In this document: piece by piece, positions 32,508-44,500 of the stretch | How positions within the stretch are numbered: the stretch's first letter is position 1 | Layout: each line of letters starts with the position of its first letter | Assembly (NCBI RefSeq): GCF_963662255.1 | Contig: NC_085080.1 | Coordinates: forward strand, 875,503-939,502 | Source of the DNA: Cinclus cinclus | Lineage: Eukaryota; Chordata; Aves; Passeriformes; Cinclidae | DNA length: 64,000 nucleotides | Direction: 5' to 3' | Notes under the pieces: model-generated | Seen by the model: only the letters and a program-made list of their open reading frames with translations | Told to the model about the DNA's origin: nothing | Databases searched by the model: none | Position numbers and translations under genes: made by a program

Positions 32508-35500
32508 CTGCCGCCCAGTAAGAACCAGTAAGAACCAGTAAGAACCAGTAAACAGCAGGAAACACCAGTAAGAACCAGTAAGAACCAGTAAGAACCAGTA
32601 AGAACCAGGAAACAGCAGGAAACACCAGTAAGAACCAGTAAGAACCAGCAAGAACCAGTAAGAACCAGGAAACAGCAGGAAACACCAGTAAGAACCAGTA
32701 AGAACCAGTAAGAACCAGTAAGAACCAGGAAACAGCAGGAAACACCAGTAAGAACCAGTAAGAACCAGGAAGAACCAGGAAGAACCAGTAAGCACCAGTA
32801 AGAACCAGTAAGAACCAGTAAACACCAGTAAGAACCAGTAAGCACCAGTAAGAACCAGTAAGAACCAGTAAGCACCAGTAAGCACCAGTAAGAACCAGTA
32901 AGCACCAGTAAGCACCAGTAAGCACCAGTAAGAACCAGTAAGCACCAGTAAACACCAGTAAGAACCAGTAAGAACCAGTAAGAACCAGTAAACAGCAGGA
33001 AACACCAGTAAGCACCAGTAAGAACCAGTAAGCACCAGTAAGAACCAGTAAGAACCAATAAGAACCAGTAAGCACCAGTACACAGCAGGAAACCCCAGTA
33101 AACGCCACTAAACAGTGGGAAATCCCAGTAAATCCCAGTAAACACCAGGAAATCCCAGTCCGGCCCAGTATAATCCCAGTTCAGTCCAGTTCATCCCACT
33201 TCGTCCCAGTTCATCCCAGTAAAACCCAGTTCATCCCAGTTCATCCCAGTTTGTCACAGTCCACCCCAGTCCGTCCCAGTTCATCCCAGTTCATCCCAGT
33301 TTGTCACAGTCCACCCCAGTCCGTCCCAGTTCATCCCAGTTCATCCCAGTTTGTCACAGTCCACCCCAGTCCGTCCCAGTTCATCCCAGTTCCCTTCCCT
33401 TCCCTTCTCTGGAGACTTCTCCGGGATTTTTTGGGACAAATCCTGGGAATTTTGGGGCTGGGAATTTGGGGATTTTGGACTTCGGGAATTTCAGGAACTC
33501 TCCCAGTTCCATCCCAGTTCATCCCAGTTCCATCCCAGTTCATCCCAGTTCCCTCCCAGTCCCTTCCTTTTTTTGGGGATTTTTCCTGGGATTTTTTTCT
33601 GATTTCTCCGGGATTTTTTTTTCTGGGGGTAACTCCGGGGATTTTTTGGGCTGGGAATTTGGGAATTTTGGACTTTGGGCATTTCAGGAACTCTCCCAGT
33701 TCCATCCCAGTTCATCCCAGTTCCATCCCAGTTCATCCCAGTTCATCCCAGTTCCCTCCCAGTCCCTTCCTTTTTTTGGGGATTTTTCCTGGGATTTTTT
33801 TCTGATTTCTCCGGGATTTTTTTTTCTGGGGGTAACTCCGGGGATTTTTTGGGCTGGGAATTTGGGAATTTTGGACTTTGGGCATTTCAGGAACTCTCCC
33901 AGTTCCATCCCAGTTCATCCCAGTTCCCTCCCAGTCCTTTCCTTTTATTTGGGGGGATTTTTCCTGGGATTTTTTTCTGATTTCTCCGGGATTTTTTTTT
34001 TTCCTGGGGGGCGGGTAACACCCGGGGAATTTTTTTTTTTTTTTTTTTTTTTTTAGGGGTAGGAATTTGGCGATTTTTTTTCTTTTTTGGTTGTTTTTCT
34101 GGTTTTTTTTTTGTTTTTTTTCTTTTTTTAGGGGTAGGAATTTGGCGATTTTTTTATTTTTTGGTTGTTTTTCTGGTTTTTTTTTTTTTTTTTTAGGGGT
34201 AGGAATTTGGTGATTTTTTTTTTTTTTGGTTGTTTTTCTGTTTGTTTTTTTTTTTTTTTCTTTTTTTAGGGGTAGGAATTTGGCGATTTTTTTTCTTTTT
34301 TGGTTGTTTTTCTGTTTTTTTTTTTCTTTTTAGGGGTAGGAATTTGGCGATTTTTTTCTTTTTTGGTTGTTTTTCTGTTTGTTTTTTTTTGTTTTTTTTT
34401 TGTTTTTTGTTTTTTTTTTTTTTTTTAGGGAATTCCGGCGTCCTGCGGGGCCGCACCTTGATGCGCAGGCGGTCGAGGACGTGCTGGACGTCGTTGCAGG
34501 CCAGCGTGTCGCGGAACGCCTGCTCCTTCACCGCCTCGATCTTCCCGTCCAGGTCCCGCAGGCGCTCCAGGAACTCCGGGGACGTCACCGGGGACTCCAG
34601 GATCACGCTGGGATAGAGGGGAAATGGGGTTGGGAGAGAAGGTTTAAAAAAAAAAAAACAAAACAAAACGACAAAAAAAAAAAAACGGGAAAAAACGGGG
34701 GGGGGTTCCCAGCAAAATCCGTCCAAAAATGGGGGAATTCCCAGCAAAATCCGTCCAAAAATGGGGAAATTCCATCCAAAAATGGGGGAATTCCCATCCA
34801 AATCCATCCAAAAATGGGGAAATTCCCATTAAAATCTGTCCAAAAATGGGGGAATTCCCAGCAAAATCCGTCCAAAAATGGGGAAATTCCATCCAAAAAT
34901 GGGGGAATTCCCATCCAAATCCATCCAAAAATGGGGAAATTCCCATTAAAATCTGTCCAAAAATGGGGAAATTCCCATTAAAATCCGTCCAAAAATGGGG
35001 AAATTCCATTAAAATCCGTCCAAAAATGGGGAAATTCCCATTAAAATCTGTCCAAAAATGGGGAAATTCCCATTAAAATCCGTCCAAAAATGGGGAAATT
35101 CCATTAAAATCCGTCCAAAAATGGGGAAATTCCCAGCAAAATCCGTCCAAAATTGGGAAAATTCCGACAAAAAATGGGGAAATTCCCATCCAAATCCATC
35201 CAAAAATGGGGAAATTCCATCCAAAAATGGGGGAATTCCCATCCAAATCCATCCAAAAATGGGGAAATTCCCAGCAAAATCCATCCAAAAATGGGGAAAT
35301 TCCCATTAAAATCCGTCCAAAAATGGGGAAATTCCCAGCAAAATCCGTCCAAAATTGGGAAAATTCCGACAAAAAATAGGGAAATTCCCAGCAAAATCCG
35401 TCCAAAAATGGGGGAATTCCCATTAAAATCCGTCCAAAAATGGGGAAATTGTATCAAGAAACGGGGGATTCCCAGCAAAATCCGTCCAAAATTGGGGAAA

Positions 35501-38500
35501 TTCCATCCAAAAATGGGGAAATTCCCATCCAAATCCATCCAAAAATGGGGAAATTCCCATTAAAATCCGTCCAAAAATGGGGAAATTCCATTAAAATCCG
35601 TCCAAAAATGGGGAAATTCCATGACAAAAAATGGGCAAATTCCCACTAAAATCCATCCAAAAATGGGAAAATTCCCATTAAAATCTGTCCAAAAATGGGA
35701 AAATCGTGACAAAAAATGGGGAAATTCCCATCGAAATCCTTCCAAAAATGGAGAAATTCCCAGCAAAATCCGTCAAAAAAACGGAGAAATTCCCTCCAAA
35801 AAACCAAAAAATTCCCATCAAAATCCATAAAAAAATGGGAAAATTCCCATCAAAAACCCAACGAAAATGGGAAATTCCCATCCAAATCCATCCAAAAACG
35901 AGAAAATTTCAGGAATTCTCTCCCCAAATCCCTTTTTTTTTTTTCCCCCCGAGGATATTTTTGCCCCAAACCCCAATTTTTTTCAGGAATTCTCTCCCCA
36001 AATTCCCATTTCTTGTTCCCAAATCCATTTGTTCCTCAAAAAAATTCCCATTTTTCTCCTCCCAAATTCCCATTTTTCAGTCGTGAATTCCCAAATTTTT
36101 CCCCAAATTCCCATTTTTTTTCTGGGAATTCCCTCCCAAAATTCCCATTTTTCCCCCATCCCAAATTCCCATTTTTCCCCATCCCAAATTCCCATTTTTT
36201 ATTCCCAATTTCCCATTTTTTGCCCCCTAAAATCCCCATTTTTGGGACCTGAATTCCCAAATTTTTTCAGGGATTTTTCCCCAAATTCCCATTTCTCCAG
36301 GAATTCCCTCCCAAATCCCCATTTTTTCTGGGAATCCTCTCCCAATTCCCCATTTCCCCCATCCCAAACCCCCATTTTTTCCCCCATCCCAAATCCCATT
36401 TTTCCCCATCCCAAATTCCCATTTTTTTCTGGGAATCCTCTCCCAAATCCCCATTTTCCCCCATCCCAAACCCCCATTTTTTCCCCATCCCAAATTCCCA
36501 TTTTTCCCCCATCCCAAATCCCCATTTCCCCCATCCCAAATCCCCATTTTTCCCATCCCAAATCCCCATTTTTTTCTGGGAATCCTCTCCCAATTCCCCA
36601 TTTCCCATCCCAAATCCCATTTTTCCCCCATCCCAATTCCCCATTTTTCCCCATCCCAAATCCCATTTTTCCCCCATCCCAAATTCCCATTTTTTCCCCC
36701 ATCCCAATTCCCATTTTTTCTGGGAATCCTCTCCCAAATCCCCATTTCTCCCATCCCAAATCCCATTTTTCCCCCATCCCAATTCCCCATTTTTTCCCCC
36801 ATCCCAAATCCCATTTTTCCCCATCCCAAATTCCCATTTTTTTCTGGGAATCCTCTCCCAAATCCCCATTTTCCCCCATCCCAAATCCCCATTTTTTCTG
36901 GGAATCCTCTCCCAAATCCCCATTTCCCCCATCCCAAATCCCCATTTCCCCCATCCCAAATCCCCATTTTCCCCCATCCCAAATCCCCATTTTTTCTGGG
37001 AATCCTCTCCCAAATCCCCATTTTCCCCCATCCCAAATCCCCATTTTTCCCCCATCCCAAATCCCCATTTTTCCCCCATCCCAAATCCCATTTTTCCCCC
37101 ATCCCAAATCCCCATTTTTTCTGGGAATCCTCTCCCAAACCCCCATTCTTTCACTCCCAACCCCCCCCAGACCCCATTTTTTTGTTTGTTTTTTTTTCCT
37201 TTTTTTTTTTTTTTTTGTTTCATTTTTTTTGTTTTTTCCTTCCGGATCGCCCCACCCCCCCCCCACCCCCCCTTTCCCCCAAATCTCTCCCAAACCCCCC
37301 CCCTTTATTTATTTCTCTCTCTTTCTTTTCCCATTTTTCACATTTATTTCGAATTTACCTGTTTGAAATCCCCGAAAGCCCTCACCTGATCATGTCGGGG
37401 GGCACCACCAGCTCGTCCAGCAGCCCCCCCAGCCGCTCCCGCACCTGGCGCCGGTTCCGAAGCCGCAGGTTCATGGCCCCGGCCTGGCCCTGCAGGGCTC
37501 GGATCTCCCAGCTCAGGGAGCTCAGCGAGCTCTGGAACGAGCCCAGCATCTGCTCCATGCGCTGGGGACGGTTTGGGGAACATTTCAGAACCGTTTGGGG
37601 ACGATTCGGGGACGATTCCGGGACATTTGGGACGTTTCGGGACGGTTTTGGGGGGTTTTTTTATGGGGAGGTTTTAGGGCGGTTTTTGGTGTTCAGGGGG
37701 GATTTTTGGGGGGTTTGGGGCAATCTGGGACACTTTAGGGACAATCAGGGACAGTTTGGGACACTCTGAGGACAATTTCAGACAATTTGGGACAATTTCA
37801 GACGATTTGGGGACGATTCCGGGACATTTGGGACGTTTCGGGACGGTTTTGGGGGTTTTTTATGGAACGGTTTTAGGGAGGTTTTTGGTGTTCAGGGGGG
37901 ATTTTTAGGGGGTTTGGGGCAATCTGGGACACTTTAGGGACAATCAGGGACAGTTTGGGACACTCTGAGGACAATTTCAGACAATTTGGGACAATTTCAG
38001 ACGATTTGGGGACGATTCCGGGACATTTGGGACGTTTCGGGACGGTTTTGGGGGTTTTTTATGGAACGGTTTTAGGGAGGTTTTTTGGTGTTCAGGGGGG
38101 ATTTTTGGGGGGTTTGGGGACACTTTGGGGACAATCTGGGAGACTCTGGGACACTTTAAGGACAATTTCAGACAATTTGGGACAATTTCAGACGATTTGG
38201 GGACGATTCCGGGACATTTGGGACGTTTCGGGACGGTTTTAGGGGGGTTTTTTATGGGGAGGTTTTAGGGAGGTTTTTGGTGTTTAGGGGGGATTTTTGG
38301 GGGGTTTGGGGACACTTTGGGGACAATCAGGGACAGTTTGGGACACTCTGAGGACAATTTCATACAATTTAGGACAATTTCAGACGATTTGGGGACGATT
38401 CCGGGACATTTGGGACGTTTCGGGACGGTTTTGGGGGTTTTTTTATGGGGAGGTTTTAGGGAGGTTTTTGGTGTTCAGGGGGGATTTTTGGGGGGTTTGG

Positions 38501-41500
38501 GGACACTTTGGGACTCTTTGGGACACATGGGGACAATCTGGGAGACTCTGGGACACTCTGAGGACAATTTCAGACAATTTGGGACAATTTCAGACGATTT
38601 GGGGACGATTCCGGGACATTTGGGACGTTTCGGGACGGTTTTGGGGGTTTTTTTATGGGGAGGTTTTAGGGAGGTTTTTGGTGTTCAGGGGGGATTTTTG
38701 GGGGGTTTGGGGACACTTTGGGACACATGGGGACAATCTGGGAGACTCTGGGACACTTTAAGGACAATTTCAGACAATTTGGGACAATTTCAGACGATTT
38801 GGGGACGATTCCGGGACATTTGGGACGTTTTGGGACGGTTTTGGGGGGTTTTTTTATGGGGAGGTTTTAGGGCGGTTTTTGGTGTTCAGGGGGGATTTTT
38901 GGGGGCTTTGGGGACACTTTAGGGACAATCAGGGACAGTTTGGGACACTTTAAGGACAATTTCAGACAATTTGGGACAATTTCAGACGATTTGGGGACGA
39001 TTCCGGGACATTTGGGACGTTTCGGGACGGTTTTGGGGGAGTTTTTTATGGGGAGGTTTTAGGGAGGTTTTTGGTGTTTCGGGGCGGTTTTGGGGGGTTT
39101 GGGGCAGTCTGGGACACTTTAGGGACAATCAGGGACAGTTTGGGACACTCTGGGGACAATTTCAGACAATCTGGGACAATTTCAGACAATCCGGGGACAA
39201 TTCCGGGACATTTGGGACGTTTTGGGACGGTTTTGGGGGGTTTTTTTATGGGGAGGTTTTGCGGTTTTTGGTGTTTAGGGGGGATTTTTGGGGGGTTTGG
39301 GGACACTTTGGGACACTTTGGGGACAATCTGGGAGACTCTGGGACACTTTAAGGACAATTTCAGACAATTTGGGACAATTTCAGACGATTTGGGGACGAT
39401 TCCGGGACATTTGGGACGTTTCGGGACGGTTTTGGGGGTTTTTTATGGAACGGTTTTAGGGCGGTTTTTGGTGTTCATGGGGGATTTTTGGGGGGTTTGG
39501 GGACACTTTGGGGACAATCTGGGAGACTCTGGGACACTTTAAGGACAATTTCAGACAATTTGGGACAATTTCAGACGATTTGGGGACGATTCCGGGACAT
39601 TTGGGACGTTTCGGGACGGTTTTGGGGGGGTTTTTGTATGGGGAGGTTTTAGGGAGGTTTTTGGTGGTTTAGGGGTGGTTTTGGGGGGTTTGGGGACACT
39701 TTGGGGACAATCTGAGACAGTTTGGGACACTCTGAGGACAATTTCAGACAATCTGAGGACAATTTCAGACGATTTGGGGACGATTCCAGGACATTTGGGA
39801 CGTTTCGGGACAATTTTGGGGGTTTTTTTATGGGGAGGTTTTAGGGCGGTTTTTGGTGTTCAGGGGGGATTTTTGGGGGGTTTGGGGACACTTTGGGGAC
39901 AATCTGAGACAGTTTGGGACACTCTGAGGACAATTTCAGACAATCTGAGGACAATTTCAGACGATTTGGGGACGATTCCGGGACATTTGGGACGTTTCGG
40001 GACGGTTTTAGAGGGGTTTTTTATGGGGCGGTTTTAGGGCGGTTTTTGGTGTTTCAGGGCGGTTTTGGGGATTTTGGGGACACTTTGGGACACTTTGGGG
40101 ACAATCAAGGACAGTCTGGGACACTCTGGGGACAATTTCAGAGAATTTGGGGCCATTTGAGGACATTTTGGGGAGATTGGTGACACTTTAAGGACACTTG
40201 GGGACATTTGGGGACTCTTTGGGGACACTTGGGGACATTTTAGGGCTATTTAGGGACACTTGGGGACACTTTGGTGACACTTTGGGGACATTTTGGGACA
40301 CTTGGGGCCATCTGGGGACACTTTAGGGACATTTTGGGACACTTCAAGGACACTTGGGGACACTTTGGGGGCACTTTGTGGACATTTTGGGACCCTTGGG
40401 ACCATTTAGGGACACTTGAGGCCATTTGGGGACCCCCTGGGGACCCCTGGGGACACTTTGGGGACATTTGGGGACCCTTGGGGACACTTTGGGGACACTT
40501 GGGGACATTTAGGGACACTTGGGGCCATTTGGGGACCCTTGGGGACATTTTGGGGCCATTTGGGGACACTTTGGGGCCATTTGGGGACACTTGGGAACAC
40601 TTTGGGGACACTTGAGGCCATTTGGGGACACTTTGGGGACACTCTGGGGACCCTTGGGGACACTTTGGGGACCCTTGGGGACATTTAGGGACATTTGGGG
40701 ACATTCTGGGGACCCTTGGGGACACTTCGGGGACCCTTGGGAACACTTTGGGGACACTCGGGGACATTTAGGGACACTTTGGGGACCCTTGGGGACATTT
40801 TGGGACACTTGGGACCATTTAGGGACACTTGAGGCCATTTGGGGACACTCTGGGGACACTTTGGGACACTTTAAGGACTCTTGGGGTCATTTAGGGACAC
40901 TTTGGGGACATTTGGGGATACTCTGGGGACCCTTGGGGACACTTTGGGGACCCTTGGGGACATTTAGGGACACTTTGGGGACATTTGGGGATACTCTGGG
41001 GACCCTTGGGGACACTTTGGGGACCCTTGGGGACATTTAGGGACACTTTGGGGACATTTGGGGACCCTTGGGGACACTTTGGGGACACTCGGGGACATTT
41101 AGGGACACTTTGGGGACACTTGGGGACATTTAGGGACACTTTGGGGACCCTCTGGGGACCCTTGGGGACACTTTGGGAACCCTTGGGGACACTTTGGGGA
41201 CACTTTGGGGACATTTAGGGACACTTTGGGGACATTTGGGAACCCTTGGGGACACTTTGGGGACCCTTGGGGACATTTAGGGACACTTTGGGGACATTTG
41301 GGAACCCTTGGGAACACTTTGGGGACACTCGGGGACATTTAGGGACACTTTGGGGACCCTTGGGGACATTTTGGGACACTTGGGACCATTTAGGGACACT
41401 TGAGGCCATTTGGGGACACTCCGGGGACACTTTGGGACACTTTAAGGACTCTTGGGGTCATTTAGGGACACTTTGGGGACATTTGGGGATACTCTGGGGA

Positions 41501-44500
41501 CCCTTGGGGACACTTTGGGGACATTTGGGGACATTTAGGGACACTTGGGAACACTTTGGGGACACTTGGGGACATTTAGGGACACTTTGGGGACATTTGG
41601 GGACCCTTGGGGACACTTTGGGGACATTTGGGGCCATTTGGGGACACTTGGGAACACTTTGGGGACATTGGGGACATTTAGGGACATTTGGGGACACTTG
41701 GGGACATTTAGGGACACTTTGGGGCCATTTGGGACATTTAGGGACACTTTGGGGACACTTGAGGACATTTAGGGACACTTTGGGGACCCTTGGGGACATT
41801 TAGGGACACTTTGGGGACATTTGGGGACCCTTGGGGACACTTTGGGGACCCTTGGGGACATTTAGGGACACTTTGGGGACACTTTGGGGACCCTTGGGGA
41901 CACTTTGGGGACACTCGGGGACATTTAGGGACACTTTGGGGACCCTTGGGGACATTTAGGGACACTTTGGGGACATTTGGGGACCCTTGGGGACACTTTG
42001 GGGACCCTTGGGGACATTTAGGGACACTTTGGGGACCCTTGGGGACATCTGTCACCTCGAGGATGGCGTCGCAGGCGCTGATCTGGTTGTGCAGCTCGGC
42101 GATGTTCTCGCTCTCCCGGATGTCTGAGGGGTCAAGGGACACTCGGGGACACTTTGGGGACACTCGGGGACACTTTGGGGACACTTTGGGGACATTCGGG
42201 GACATTCGGGGACATTTGAGGACGGGTTTTTGGGATTTGAGGACGGGTTTTTGGGATTTGGGGACATTTTTTAGAGATTTTGGGGCATTTTTGAGGGGTC
42301 TGTGACACCTTGGGGACACTTTGGGGACATTTGGGGACATCTGGGGACACTTTGGGGACATTTGGGGACATTTGGGGACATCTGGGGACATTTGAGGACA
42401 CTCTGGGGACACTTTGGGGACCCTCTGGGGACCCTTGGGGACATTTAGGGACACTTTGGGGACATTTGGGGACAGTTCCCTGAGGATTTGGGGACACTTT
42501 GGGGACATTTGGGGACACTTTGGGGACATTTGGGGACAGTTCCCTGAGGATTTGGGGACACTTTGGGGACATTTGGGGACACTTTGGGGACATTTGGGGA
42601 CATTCGGGGACATTTGAGGACGGGTTTTTGGGATTTGAGGACCGGTTTTTGGGATTTGGGGACATTTTTTAGAGATTTTGGGGCATTTTTGAGGGGTCTG
42701 TGACACCTTGGGGACATTTGGGGACATTTGGGGACACTTTGGGGACACCTTGGGGACATTTGGGGACATTTGGGGACACTTTGGGGACATCTGGGGACAT
42801 CTGGGGACACCTGGGGACATTTGGGGACATCTGGGGACATTTGGGGACATTTGGGGACACTTCGGGGACATCTGGGGACACTTTAGGGACACCTTGGGGA
42901 CATTTGGGGAAAGTTCCCTGAGGATTTGGGGACAACTTTTTTGGGGACAATTTTTTTGGGGGGGGGACAATTTTGGGGACAATTTTTTGGGGGACAATTT
43001 TTGGGGATAATTTTGGGGACAATTTTTTGGGGGGACAACTTTGGGGACAATTTTTTAGGTACAATTTTTTAGGTACAATTTTTTAGGGACAATTTTTGGA
43101 TAATTTTGGGAACAGTTTTTCGGGGACAATTTTGGGGACAACTTTTGGGGACAATTTTGGGGACAATTTTTTTGGGGGACAATTTTTTGGGGACAATTTT
43201 TTTGGGGGACAATTTTTTGTTGACAATTTTTTGAGGACAGTTTTTTGGGTACAATTTTGGGGACAACTTTTTTGGGGACAATTTTTTTTTGGGGGGGGGG
43301 ACAACTTTTTGGGGACAATTTTTTTGGGGACAGTTTTTGGGGGACAATTTTGGGGACAATTTTTTTTTTTGGGGGGGGGGGGATACAATCCTGGATCGAG
43401 GCCTTCTCCACCTCCTGCAGCTCCAGCTCCACCTGCCGGGAATACTCGCGCAGGTCCACGCCCTGGAATGGGAATTTGGGGACATTTGGGGACATTTTGG
43501 GGACATTTTTTTTTGGGGGGGGGGCTTTTTTCGGGGGATATTTCGGGATATTTTAGGGAGGGATCACTCACGGTCTGCAGCGCCTCCTGCACCAGGGCGT
43601 CCTCCAGGTTTTCCTGGATATGAACTGGGGAAAATGGGAATAAAACGGGAAAAATTGGGAAAAACGGGGGAGGGGGGAAAAAAAAATAAATATGGGGGAA
43701 ATAGGATGGAATTGGAGAAAAAACACGCTCCCCCCCCACCCCCCCCCCCTCAAATGGTTCGGTCCGTCCAGGCCACGCCCCTCCCACAAACCACGCCCTC
43801 TCCATTTACCAGACTGTCAATCACACCCAAATAAGGTAGATGGGCACGCCCCCGGCATGTCAATCACACCTAAATATGGTCAATAACCACGCCCCCAGGG
43901 TGGCGATGACACCCAGCTAAGGTAAATGGACACGCCCCCGGCATGTCAATCACACCCGAACATGGTAAATAGCCACGCCCACAGCCTCACAGCCACACTC
44001 AGAAAAGTTAAATAGCCACGCCCCAAGCCTGTCAATCACACCCACATAAGATAAATGGGCACGCCCCCGGCATGTCAATCACACCCAAATGTAGTCACTA
44101 GCCACGCCCTCAGCCTGGCGACGACACCCAAATAAGGTAAATGGACACGCCCCCGGGATGTCAATCACACCCAAATAAGCTCAATGATCACGCCTAGTCC
44201 TGTCAATCACACCCACATGAGGTAAATGACCACGCCTTTTGATTTGACCACGCCTCCCTTTGCCTGCAGGCTCCACCCCCTCTTCCCTGTCCCACCCCGC
44301 CCCCTCATTAAGCGTTAATTAATCCGCCGTTTTTAATGGTCCCGCCTCTCTCACCATCCACTTCCTCCAGCTCCGCCCCGTCCAGATCCAGCTCCGCCTC
44401 CAGCTCCGCCTCCAGCGGCGCCTCCATCGCCGCCACCTGCGGCACAATCGCTTTAGTAACCCCCTCACCCCCTCCGCGATCCCAAAAATCTCCCAAGTCC

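Noticed and set aside
30847..33108. 753-residue minus-strand frame crossing the N gap
   Set aside because: It reads through unknown bases and the CCAGTAAGAA array. Only 32407-32507 within it is a real VPS52 exon.
40150..42045. Centromeric or histone-rich satellite block
   Set aside because: The array is cut exactly at VPS52 exon borders and holds exon 5 in reading frame, so it is an intron expansion, not a centromere.
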